Source: Symploca sp. SIO2E9
GTDB taxonomy: Bacteria > Cyanobacteriota > Cyanobacteriia > Cyanobacteriales > Coleofasciculaceae
Assembly: GCA_010692645.1 (NCBI GenBank)
Contig: JAAHGS010000047.1
Span: forward strand, 1-44,430
Length of the DNA stretch: 44,430 nt
Direction: 5' to 3'
The position numbers and the translations under genes are program-made. Below the pieces are notes generated by a model. The model searched no databases and was not told where the DNA came from. It worked only from the letters and a program-made list of their open reading frames with translations. Positions 27,201-32,944 of the stretch are shown here, one piece after another (within the stretch, counting starts at the first letter, position 1; every line of letters starts with the position of its first letter).

Positions 27201-27294
27201 TCCCTTACCATCTAATTTAGATCTTCCTGAAAATGCTGATTTATCCCACCCTTACTATTGGTCTGGTTTTACTTTAGTTGGTAGTCCTTGGTAG
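21229..27294 (+). CDS. Filamentous-haemagglutinin-like exported protein with C-terminal CHAT protease
   Basis: A 2021-residue protein. A signal peptide runs to about residue 42 (SWIIAIGATVPIAPASA, then Q). The two-partner-secretion domain follows (about 45-170), with SFQEFGL and the motif NLFLMNPAGVIFGTN. A very long Gly/Asn/Ser/Thr-rich beta-helix (about 170-1580) has recurring GDI, LNLVAGN, GNITFIAAD and SGGSITLISNNGTI units. A linker rich in Ser/Asp and PP follows. The CHAT domain occupies about 1690-2021, with His1864 in VHLATHASF and Cys1907 in VLSACRTAFG followed by GFSTLAGVKSTLASLWSVDD. The protein should pass the outer membrane through a TpsB pore, which is not encoded nearby. A caspase-like domain on a surface stalk may act on surface or host/neighbour proteins; this is inference. 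A terminator at 27351-27403 closes the unit. Confidence 0.93.
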   Translation: MVSIKANQSIYPKRITSLLLSLPFSWIIAIGATVPIAPASAQSITSANDGTDTVITIDGNEFNIDGGTLSGDGKNLFHSFQEFGLDAQQVVNFLSNPQITNILGRVIGGNPSLVNGLIQVLGGNSNLFLMNPAGVIFGTNTQLNVPGDFTTTTATGIGFGDSNWFNAFGANDYQNLVGNPSNFAFDLVQPGSIINAGDLTVTTGANLNLVAGNVINTGTLTAPGGNITMAAVPGKSTIRISQPGSLLSLEIEPPRDSQGNILAITPLDLPVLLTEGGETGLSVTATGEVQLNESGTVIPDLPATAIAAGDIDVSDNSAVATPQVNIFGSQVGIVGANIDASGINGGGTVRIGGDYQGKGNVPNALNTFVSGDAVINADALNSGDGGTVIVWADGTTGFYGNISARGGDSSGNGGLVEVSGKENLIFRGDVDVSAANGAIGSLLLDPTNITIVDGNGGANDAELTDSQILAGDSPGATFTISEIALESLAANAEVTIAATNDITVNDLADDNLSLPTTIADSVITFSAGGAFTMNPGDTISTQGGSLTITGDSINLGRVNMSSGGNLSLRGNEIDLLGGNESIRTIDDSSDSTCCSIALSPPFNSNQNVVLGGITENPGTLDLTQSDLNAFLSDISSDISSAIYRIGSNADLTIPADPNNPQNPLVFNRNLTLNVEGTLSIERGLEVTGPISLRASEINLSGNQNPIRALGSSITLSSFLRDQNIEIGAVDNNPNSDTSALDLTANDLAALQPERDTIIIGSLDNRPNFQVGDITVIPGADPLPLNSNIRIVRLETNQGTVRIQRAMTIDNLIVTANDVELEAPVTITSTATFQPSNPASTIGIGNGASGDFNLDTTELTTNLESSGTVTIGAGTANFVPVTPIGTGRVELRNLASLIGENYNLIVAGGDIHFEGGSDPIFQLADNRTARFISTGFINQGPRRDVVIGGDGTVLFDAVNGIGEFDSGSDGGQLDVYVRNIAARTEFGDILLGDSVDFPTEYVITTVQRRDNAPDEIVNGLSTGANGNIQLVSRNRVTDNQPISNGSGDISITGATGISLNNTVTSGNGNITFIAADIELNDNSLIDAGTGDVTFQPSNPASNIGLGNGASGNFNLDTTELTTNLESSGTVIIGSPGLTGTGDVRLRNLNELVSEDYNLTVRGGDIRIGGSTVSPSVEPGIQLARDKTAQFISTGTISDGSNGSVAIQGNQGAILLDSANGITGNGGLGLIINARNIAARSRVSGDVALSGRGPNRNGDIRFGEDDTGIKVISSVGGVNGISTANNGSITLNGSIFTIDQPLIANGSGDIFINAVGDVNLNSSLTSGSGLEINSRNIEALSTIEVDTEGIDINASGTVNFADAVTLNNDGTVEITAESDITTSDISTSGGSITLISNNGTITTEDLQSSGTIDGGEIRIEASIQITTGQINSSGGSGAGGDVFIDPEQGIQVSSINAEGATFGGNVDITTESFFSATDTFINRNGQIASISTAGGIEGGDITIRHGGGAIGVPFNIGNLDRNGTAGTITSGDFTIAPVQFFFGSVTVGNIEIITTDPILQPLDIEPTPEGEFGFNNNSDSDNSSDSSLVTGTSVLDTGVKEFEEILTPPYEKYITEVFSGSEIPQLPDNISQSGSSETTLSEAQLSLRQIEKQTGIKPALIYAMFAPENGELELLLVTASDNVIRLPVVGAQRESVIAKVQAFRKELTMEFNFKSDGFEGLQSECAQQLYQWLIKPLLRELEEREIDNIAFILDYELRSLPLAALHDGNQFLVEQYSIGLMPSLSLTDMTYVDIKDTEVLAMGVSEFGEFKFGKKENPLPATEVETDLIANTLWEGKPFMNEDFTLRNLQQQRQDTPFGIVHLATHASFSRDEPNEAYIRLWDTQLRLNQIRELNWNNPDVELVVLSACRTAFGDRNTELGFAGFSTLAGVKSTLASLWSVDDVGTLGMMVEFYQKMREAPIKAEALRQAQLAMLRDEAYIEDGKFIWSGGSIPLPSNLDLPENADLSHPYYWSGFTLVGSPW
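23720..23839 (+). repeat. Internal direct repeat in the exported CHAT gene, copy 1
   Basis: 120 bp encoding FQPSNPASTIGIGNGASGD and on to ESSGTVTIG (about residues 831-871). It matches the copy at 24503-24622 at all but about nine positions, while neighbouring beta-helix units of the same gene have diverged much further. Confidence 0.85.
24503..24622 (+). repeat. Internal direct repeat in the exported CHAT gene, copy 2
   Basis: Second copy of the 120-bp unit, coding for FQPSNPASNIGLGNGASGN and on to ESSGTVIIG (about residues 1092-1132). It lies within a larger, diverged unit of about 260 residues that also repeats GGDI and TARFISTG/TAQFISTG. Confidence 0.85.
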
Positions 27295-27350
27295 GAAACC
27301 GACTGCTCAAGCGCTATTGTAGGTTAAGCGATAATTCTAGAGTGATTCCG

Positions 27351-27403
27351 GGAAAAAGGATGAGAGTAAACAGCCAAGTAACTCTAAACCTCATCCTTTT
27401 TCC
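27351..27403. terminator. Strong intrinsic terminator between convergent genes
   Basis: GGAAAAAGGATGAG (27351-27364) pairs perfectly with CTCATCCTTTTTCC (27390-27403), with an inner AGAGT/ACTCT stem. T-runs are present on both strands, so it can end both the CHAT gene (plus) and the RTX gene (minus). Confidence 0.85.
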
Positions 27404-27454
27404 TCCTAATCCTTTTGCTTCTTCCTTGGAAGTGTAACTAGAACCTCCAACTAA

Positions 27455-27886
27455 TTAAACAAAGATGAAGTCCCATGAGGGGATAACGTTACTGGTGTTT
27501 TCCACAAAACCAATCAAATCACCTTGGTAGAGGATATCAACAGTGTTAGCATAATCATCATAATAGAGTGTGTAATCATTTATGCTACCAAAGACTTGAA
27601 TTTGATCGCCCTCAAGCCAGTTAAAGTCAGTAATTGTGGCAAAACCAAAGCCTTGGTAGTAAGCTTCATAAGAGTCTCCCAGGATAAAGGTATCAGCTCC
27701 TGCACCACCGCTAAGGGTGTCATACTCACCAGCACCAGAATCCCATACCCAAGGATCAGAACCTACTAAAGTATCATTCCCGGCACTGCCGAAGAGGTAG
27801 TCGTCGCCACCCAAACCTTGGATGTAATCGTCACCTGCTCCGCCATAGAGATAGTTGTCAAAGTAAGTTCCAGTGATAGTAGACAT
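27455..27886 (-). CDS. Small RTX (haemolysin-type calcium-binding repeat) protein
   Basis: A 143-residue protein with three GG-x-G-x-D-x units: YGGAGDDYIQGLGGDDYLFGSAGNDTLVG (about 14-42) and SGGAGADTFILGDS (about 59-72). This is followed by a typical C-terminal domain TITDFNWLEGDQIQVFGSIN. RTX repeats bind Ca2+ and fold outside the cell, where concentrations are high, and such proteins are usually exported by type I secretion; there is no N-terminal signal peptide, consistent with that. No type I transporter gene is nearby. It is convergent to the exported CHAT gene and separated from it by a shared terminator. Confidence 0.85.
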   Translation of the reverse strand: MSTITGTYFDNYLYGGAGDDYIQGLGGDDYLFGSAGNDTLVGSDPWVWDSGAGEYDTLSGGAGADTFILGDSYEAYYQGFGFATITDFNWLEGDQIQVFGSINDYTLYYDDYANTVDILYQGDLIGFVENTSNVIPSWDFIFV

Positions 27887-28281
27887 TAGTATTTGCTCCT
27901 GAATTTCTAACGTGATTTAGTCAAAGTCAGCGTGAATTCCTGTAGACTTGAGGAATATTAACCAGCTTGATATAGGAGAAATTGAATAATTTCTCGAAAA
28001 CTGAATTAGTAGTCCAAAAAGTCTTTACGGTTCAAGGTTGATAGCCGGCAAATTCTAATTTTTAGAACTGCTAGCAAATGCTATAATCTTTAAAGAAAAT
28101 CCTTAAGTATCTTCTTTTGAGCTGCCTCTACAGCCCTTCGGCAGTGCAATCGCAACCTTGAATCAATCTATAGTGTTATAGGGTGAGCTAACTGGTTTTC
28201 GCAATTGGGCTCAAAAAAAATTTTTGATATTGGTTCGGTCAATATATAGGGCTTTTCAATTGACTGAGCTACGCCTTGTTG
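27887..28281. other. Gene-free region upstream of the RTX gene
   Basis: About 400 bp with no supported gene. Must hold the RTX promoter (reading leftwards). I see no clear promoter boxes, only AT-rich sequence; a 65-residue plus-strand frame near 28224 is mostly translated repeat. Confidence 0.5.
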
Positions 28282-28340
28282 AAGGGAGAGGGGGGGATGG
28301 GGAGAGGGGGGGATGGGGAGATGGGGAGATGGGGAGAGGG
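28282..28340. repeat. GGGGAGAT-type tandem repeat array
   Basis: Tandem units GGGGAGA, GGGGGGAT and GGGGAGAT, same family as 817-907 and 32841-32902. Confidence 0.9.
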
Positions 28341-28490
28341 AACGAACTGTCTAGACATGCACTAAGCCCAAAATTTTTAATTATTCAGTCCGATCAAATT
28401 TATTCTGATAAAATCAAATAGAATGAAATATAGGACAAAGAGTAAGGAAAACAGTGAGTTCCTCACTGTTCCGGTGTTCCCTATGTTGAA

Positions 28491-28517
28491 AACCGTACTT
28501 GATTGACAAGTACGGTT
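28491..28517. other. Perfect 11-bp hairpin
   Basis: AACCGTACTTG and CAAGTACGGTT pair perfectly around a 5-base loop. A second stem, AACAGTGAG/CTCACTGTT, lies at 28450-28470. No T-run follows and no gene ends nearby, so a role is not evident; it may be part of a small mobile remnant. Confidence 0.6.
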
Positions 28518-28616
28518 AAGAAATCATGTCGATGAGTTCATGACCCTTGAGTCAGACAAAAAGGACAGTCATAGGTAGTGTTGTCGCCAAATTAGCTTTC
28601 AGATCATGTCCGATGG

Positions 28617-28755
28617 ATTACCCATAATAAAAATCTGTATTTGTAGGTTGGGTTGAGGCAACGAAACCCAACAGATATATATGGTCAGAGTTTGGTTTCA
28701 CTTCGTTATACCCAACCTACTTTTATTAAGGTTAATTGACCGGAAATGATATCAG
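28617..28755. repeat. Dispersed palindromic repeat, copy 2
   Basis: TTACCCATAATAAAAATC, then GTAGGTTGGGTTGAGGCAAC, and at the far side TTCGTTATACCCAACCTAC; imperfect inverted repeats with the same order as copy 1 at 14035-14175 and the same orientation. Confidence 0.85.
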
Positions 28756-28792
28756 TTAATAGCCCTTTGAGAGTTCACCCTAGCTTAAATTA

Positions 28793-29110
28793 TCAAGGTT
28801 GAGCAGTTGGGATATTATCAGATTCACCTTGGTTTTCTAAAGTAGCATCAGCTTCACCAGTCGCTGGCGCGGCGTCCTTTTCCGCGGGCAATGTAGTATC
28901 ATCCAATCCTTTTAATGTAGTATCATCCAATCCTTTTGGTGATTGTGAATCAGGTAATTGCGAGTCCTCAACTTCTGGTAATGCCTGCGGCTCTTCTATG
29001 TTTTCAATTGCATCAGGTTCGCTCTCAAGTTGAGTTTCTCCGCTACTACAAGCTCCTAAGACCGATGTCAGCACCAACAAAAGCGACACAGCTACGAGCT
29101 TTAGTTTCAC
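28793..29110 (-). CDS. Small lipoprotein, acidic, repeat-containing
   Basis: 105 residues from GTG 29110: KLKLVAVSLLLVLTSVLGAC with lipobox LGAC. The mature part is acidic and Pro/Ser-rich and shows a tandem duplication (KGLDDTTLKGLDDTTL) encoded by a 21-bp direct repeat. The frame opens eight codons earlier at an ATG, but the strong ribosome site AGGAGG seven bases before the GTG favours the GTG. Attached to the outer side of the cytoplasmic membrane or the outer membrane. No family or function recognised; disordered composition fits a linker or stress-related lipoprotein. Alone in its transcript. Confidence 0.75.
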   Translation of the reverse strand: MKLKLVAVSLLLVLTSVLGACSSGETQLESEPDAIENIEEPQALPEVEDSQLPDSQSPKGLDDTTLKGLDDTTLPAEKDAAPATGEADATLENQGESDNIPTAQP

Positions 29111-29117
29111 TATGATA

Positions 29118-29123
29118 CCTCCT
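29118..29123 (-). promoter_or_regulatory. Ribosome-binding site fixing a GTG start
   Basis: AGGAGG on the minus strand, seven bases before the GTG at 29110. It decides the start of the lipoprotein gene over the upstream in-frame ATG. Confidence 0.75.
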
Positions 29124-29323
29124 AAAATTTTCACAATTTTCTTAACAGCAAAGTACGCAACTTACCCATTTCTGGAATAACAAAGCTTCTGTAACTTTAC
29201 TGATTTGAATTAGCTGCATTTACACCCTCAAAGCACTTAGAATTCCTTGTTTCTGGAACCCTTATTTCAAAGATTAAGCCCAAAAAGTAAAAAAGTCGGT
29301 AAAATTAGATAAAGAGGCAGGAG

Positions 29324-30964
29324 TCACTTTGACCAATTGCGACGCAGATTGAAGAAGCTTTCTAGAAAGTTTTGTAGAGTTGTCTTACCGGCCCAGCCTT
29401 GCTGCTGCCATTCTCTAGCAGTTTTGCCAATAATCTCTGATAAGGTTAGGGAGACGTGGGGTAAGTTAGCGATCGCACTCACTTTAATCTTCTGCTGAAT
29501 CGCCAAGGCAATTTCGCCAATCAACTCACTAGCTTCGGCTCCAACTATTGATGCTCCTAAAATTTCCCCATTGCGGCAAAGAACTAATTTACAAAACCCG
29601 CTCGTTGCCCCTAGCAGCTGAGCCTTCTCAAGGATTTTGAAATATTGCCGCACCACCAGAACCTTCTTACCGTAACGCCTTCTAGCTTGCACTTCCGTTA
29701 AACCAACCCTTGCCAATTGGGGATCACAGGAGATTGCCCAAGGAATCGAGCGATAATCAACTTTAAATAAGGGTGCAAACAGGGCATTCTTGAGAGCTAT
29801 GCTTGCCTCATACTCGGCAATGTGGGCAAACTGATAGCCACCGATAACATCTCCACAGGCATAGATACGCCGATTTGTGGTTTGCAGTTTCTCATTGAGT
29901 TCAAGTCCTTTGCTGTCGAACTTCACACCCACGCCTTCCAAATTTAAGTCTTCCAGATTTGACTGATGACCATAAGCAAGCAAAATCTCATCAGCTTCAA
30001 TTGCTTCATTTCCCGCCTGTATCCACTTTTTATTTTCAATTTGCCTAATGTGGGAAATTGGACTTTGGGTGAGGAGGCGAACACCTTCTGCCTCTAACTG
30101 GGCTTGCACTAAGCGAGATACCTCTGGGTCTTCTGTTGGTAAGATCCCAGAACCACTCTCGACGAGAGTAACATCACACCCAAGCCTTGCCAGAATTTGA
30201 GCTAGTTGGGTGCCAATGGCAGAGCCACCAATCACCACCAAGCTACCTTGCAAATTTCGGGAAGAGGAAGTCCATTGCTCCGAGTTTTCCCCTCCCCTAT
30301 TGAGCGTCGGGCTATTGTCCAGTAGAACCTTTTCCCCTATGGGAAACCTAGAGAAGCCTTCTAAGTTAGATTTAACGGCATTCTCCTGCTTTGGTTCCCT
30401 TGCTTTTGGTTTCGCTTCCTGCCAGATATCTGGCGGCGTGAGATAACCAACATCTTGTAATCCTTCTATCTGGGGAATCTTTGGGCGAGAACCAGTAGCA
30501 ATCAAATAAGCGCGCCCCCGCAATAGTCGGTTGTTGACTATGAAGCCCAGGCGAGGGCGTCGGCAAAATTCACCGATACCGACGATTAAATCAATGCCTA
30601 AAGATGCTAAAACTTCGGGAGAATTTTCTTGTAAGCGATTGCTAAGCAAGATATCTGCCCACTCTCTTGCCTGAGTCAATTGAACTGATCTTAATGAGTA
30701 CCAGGGAGCATCTGTTAAAACTTGGGTTGTAGACTCAGCCGCCGGAGAGTCAATCACAAATTTATCAGCCTCACGCTGTTGCTGTGCGACACGTCCAACT
30801 TGCTGCAACGCCTGAGTATAAATTGCTCCCTGACTCAAGCAGTTGTTCTGGAAGTCAGGGGTTTCTACCAAAACGACACGAGCCTTCAAGCTAGAGGCTC
30901 TAACGGCAGCGTAGATGGCGGCAGTGCTGCCTCCAATGACAACCAAGTCGTAGTCAACAGTCAT
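29324..30964 (-). CDS. FAD-dependent disulfide-reductase-like oxidoreductase, atypical
   Basis: A 546-residue pyridine-nucleotide-disulfide oxidoreductase of the mercuric reductase/dihydrolipoyl dehydrogenase type. FAD Rossmann motif VVIGGSTAAIYAA (8-20); NAD(P) motif VVIGGSAIGTQLAQILARLG (about 245-265); second FAD site IYACGDVIGGYQFAHIAEYE; C-terminal dimer domain with LVLCRNGEILGASIVGAEASELIGE. Family members have a redox pair Cys-x4-Cys; here NCLSQGAIY has Cys42 but Ala at 47, so the disulfide cannot form. A Pro/Lys/Asn-rich insertion of about 45 residues (about 197-243) lies before the NAD(P) strand. The active-site change suggests a different reaction, electron donor role, or lost function. 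The MITE 31001-31086 separates it from cobD. Confidence 0.85.
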   Translation of the reverse strand: MTVDYDLVVIGGSTAAIYAAVRASSLKARVVLVETPDFQNNCLSQGAIYTQALQQVGRVAQQQREADKFVIDSPAAESTTQVLTDAPWYSLRSVQLTQAREWADILLSNRLQENSPEVLASLGIDLIVGIGEFCRRPRLGFIVNNRLLRGRAYLIATGSRPKIPQIEGLQDVGYLTPPDIWQEAKPKAREPKQENAVKSNLEGFSRFPIGEKVLLDNSPTLNRGGENSEQWTSSSRNLQGSLVVIGGSAIGTQLAQILARLGCDVTLVESGSGILPTEDPEVSRLVQAQLEAEGVRLLTQSPISHIRQIENKKWIQAGNEAIEADEILLAYGHQSNLEDLNLEGVGVKFDSKGLELNEKLQTTNRRIYACGDVIGGYQFAHIAEYEASIALKNALFAPLFKVDYRSIPWAISCDPQLARVGLTEVQARRRYGKKVLVVRQYFKILEKAQLLGATSGFCKLVLCRNGEILGASIVGAEASELIGEIALAIQQKIKVSAIANLPHVSLTLSEIIGKTAREWQQQGWAGKTTLQNFLESFFNLRRNWSK

Positions 30965-31000
30965 TTACAACAAATTCAATTGATTTTGGCTTCTGTCTCC

Positions 31001-31086
31001 GGGTGAGCGAAATTTTGGTTGGAATTTTAATTCTCCGCGTCACCGCGTCTGCTTACTTGTTCCCCCACTCTTTTTTTCCCTCACCC
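31001..31086. mobile_element. MITE-like element, copy 1, ending inside cobD
   Basis: Ends GGGTGAGCGAAA (31001-31012) and TTTCCCTCACCC (31075-31086) are inverted with one mismatch. In inverted orientation it aligns with the element at 38361-38447, sharing GAGTGGGGGAACAAGTAAGC and an inner GACGCGG repeat. The right end reads into the last codons and stop (TGA) of cobD. Confidence 0.75.
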
Positions 31087-32244
31087 CCTGTCTCCTCTAC
31101 TCAGAATGGTTTCTAAACCTTCCAGTAGGCACTGGTTATCTGCTTCGGTGCGTACAGCAACTCGAAAATAGTGATCACCTAATTCCGGAAAACTCAAACA
31201 GTCACGGATTAGAAATCGGCTCTGCTTGAGCAGTTTTTCCTGAATTTGCGAACTCGACTGTTGAGAGTGTACCAGTAGAAAGTTAGCAGCACTGTACTCA
31301 GGTTGCAACCCTGGCAGCTTGGCTAAACCCTGAAATAGCTGTGAGCGTGCTGCTGGCAGCCACTGCCAAGTTTGCTGTTGAAACTCAGTATCGATCACAG
31401 CCGCTGCGGCAGCAGCAGCGGCGAGACAGTTTACTGACCAAGGATCACGCCACTGCTGCCAGCGACGAATGCGCTCAGGAGCAGTGACACCATAACCCAA
31501 TCGTAATCCAGGGAGACTATAGAACTTGGTGAGCGACCGCAAAATCACCAAGTTGGAATAATCCTGTACTAATGGAATCAGGCTTTGCTGCTTCTCAGGA
31601 GGCAGAAAATCCATGAAGGCTTCATCTATAACTACCAGAGCAAATTGCTCTAGTAGAGGTTCAATAGTCTCCCTGTCAAACAATCGACCCGTAGGATTAT
31701 GGGGGTTATTAAGCAACAGACCCCTTCGATTTAGGATTGGAGGTTTGGGATTTGGGATTGGTAATTGCCCATTTAAAATGGGTGCGATCGCTTTATCGGC
31801 GTTTCCATAGGCGTTACCCAAGCTCTTGCTATTCCCCTTGACTGTCAAACAGCCCCAATCCCTAAGGGGACAGGCGGTGACATTAGCCTCAAACGCCTTG
31901 AGTGCGCGTTGATAATCGCTAAATGCCGGAGTGAGCAGGCAAGTTTCCTCCAATTGAGCTAGTTCCCTACCTGCCCAGGTTAACAGCTCTGCTGAGCCAT
32001 TACCTGGCACAATCGAGTCAGGATTTAGATTCGGGTGTAATTGACTCAGAGACTCCCGTAGCTGCTGATAGTTAGGGTCAGGATAGGAAATCAAACCTTT
32101 AAACTGGGCCTCAATTGCTGCAATCACGCTGTTTGGAGGTCCCAGGGGGTTAATACTAGCAGAAAAATCCAAAATCGAGGAAGGGGGACAGCCGGCTATT
32201 GCTCCTGCCCAGACTAAGTTGCCCCCGTGATTTGGTCTTCTCAA
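31081..32244 (-). CDS. cobD: Threonine-phosphate decarboxylase / aminotransferase of cobalamin synthesis
   Basis: A 387-residue class I/II PLP enzyme. Hallmarks are NHGGNLVWAGAIAGCPPSSI then LDFSASINPLGPP (5-37), PGNGSAELL, LNNPHNPTGRLFD, VVIDEAFMDFL (Asp for PLP) and LVILRSLTKFYSLPGLRLGYG with the PLP Lys240. It would make (R)-1-aminopropan-2-ol phosphate for the nucleotide loop of cobalamin. The start is a TTG 26 bases after HU, with weak ribosome site; no better start exists. Between residues about 133 and 172 lies an insertion rich in Pro/Asn (PILNGQLPIPNPKPPILNRR), which looks repeat-derived. The stop codon lies in the end of a MITE (31001-31086), so the C-terminus may be altered. Naming cobC/cobD differs between species. 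Confidence 0.88.
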   Translation of the reverse strand: MRRPNHGGNLVWAGAIAGCPPSSILDFSASINPLGPPNSVIAAIEAQFKGLISYPDPNYQQLRESLSQLHPNLNPDSIVPGNGSAELLTWAGRELAQLEETCLLTPAFSDYQRALKAFEANVTACPLRDWGCLTVKGNSKSLGNAYGNADKAIAPILNGQLPIPNPKPPILNRRGLLLNNPHNPTGRLFDRETIEPLLEQFALVVIDEAFMDFLPPEKQQSLIPLVQDYSNLVILRSLTKFYSLPGLRLGYGVTAPERIRRWQQWRDPWSVNCLAAAAAAAAVIDTEFQQQTWQWLPAARSQLFQGLAKLPGLQPEYSAANFLLVHSQQSSSQIQEKLLKQSRFLIRDCLSFPELGDHYFRVAVRTEADNQCLLEGLETILSRGDRG

Positions 32245-32270
32245 GGATCGGTTCCGTTCAAAATAGGTAG

Positions 32271-32549
32271 TTATTTTGGCGCGACTTTTTCCTTGAACAA
32301 CTTCCCAGCGGAAAAAGCAGGAACTTTAGTGGCAGGAATTTCCATTTTGTCGCCAGTTTTAGGATTTCGACCTTCACGGGCTTTTCGTTCCCGCGATTCA
32401 AAAGAGCCGAAGCCAACCAAGGTCACTTTATCGCCTTCGGACACAGCTTCCATAATCGCTTCTAAAGCAGCAGATAAAACTGCATCTGCCTGTTTTTTGG
32501 TCACAGTAGCTTTTTCCGCAACCTTATCGACTAATTCACCCTTATTCAT
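32271..32549 (-). CDS. hup: HU family DNA-binding protein
   Basis: 92 residues, full length for HU: MNKGELVDKVAEKATVTKKQ, ALEAIMEAVSEGDKVTLVGF, GSFESRERKAREGRNPKTGD and MEIPATKVPAFSAGKLFKEK. The beta-arm with RNPKTG is intact. A nucleoid protein that bends DNA. It precedes cobD by 26 bp on the same strand. The region upstream to 32945 is gene-free and must hold its promoter. Confidence 0.97.
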   Translation of the reverse strand: MNKGELVDKVAEKATVTKKQADAVLSAALEAIMEAVSEGDKVTLVGFGSFESRERKAREGRNPKTGDKMEIPATKVPAFSAGKLFKEKVAPK

Positions 32550-32840
32550 TGATTAACTCCTTTTCTTGTAGGCATCACCTTTAAAATATTGCTCTAAAAT
32601 CCCGCTTTTGAGACCTAGATTTTGATCCTAAGAGTGGGGAGCTTCTGCTCAAAATTGCTGAAAAACCCACCGGCTCTAAGTTTCATGCAATATTTTAAAG
32701 TCTGCTGCCTGATTATTCTAAGGTGTGCTTGCCTGATCTGGATCGTTAAAAGCTTGATTTTCTTGGTATTACGGGATTTTTTAGGAAATAACACCCAATT
32801 TTTTGAAAAAAGTTCACAATTTGCATATTTTTATAAGGAC
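32550..32840. other. Gene-free promoter region of HU
   Basis: About 290 bp between HU and the repeat array, AT-rich, with no supported gene. A 93-residue plus-strand frame here has a hydrophobic run but ends in translated repeat, so I do not call it. Confidence 0.5.
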
Positions 32841-32902
32841 TGGGGAGAGGGGGAGATGGGGAGAGGGGGGATGGGGAGAGGGGGGGATGACTCGGGGAGA
32901 TG
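32841..32902. repeat. GGGGAGAT-type tandem repeat array
   Basis: GGGGAGAGG, GGGAGAT and GGGGAT units in tandem, same family as 817-907 and 28282-28340, about 40 bp from the end of pilQ. Confidence 0.9.
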
Positions 32903-32944
32903 ATTCTTTAGATCATATTTCTAAGTAAAATGGATATCACCGCC

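Noticed and set aside
28224-28421. 65-residue plus-strand frame
   Set aside because: Its core is translated GGGGAGAT repeat; no plausible start or conserved sequence.
28440-28530. Possible group II intron domain V or riboswitch
   Set aside because: The AACCGTACTTG hairpin lacks the bulge and tetraloop of domain V, and no intron reverse-transcriptase or exon context is present.
32622-32903. 93-residue plus-strand frame upstream of HU
   Set aside because: A hydrophobic run is present but the C-terminus is translated repeat and the frame lies in the HU promoter region.
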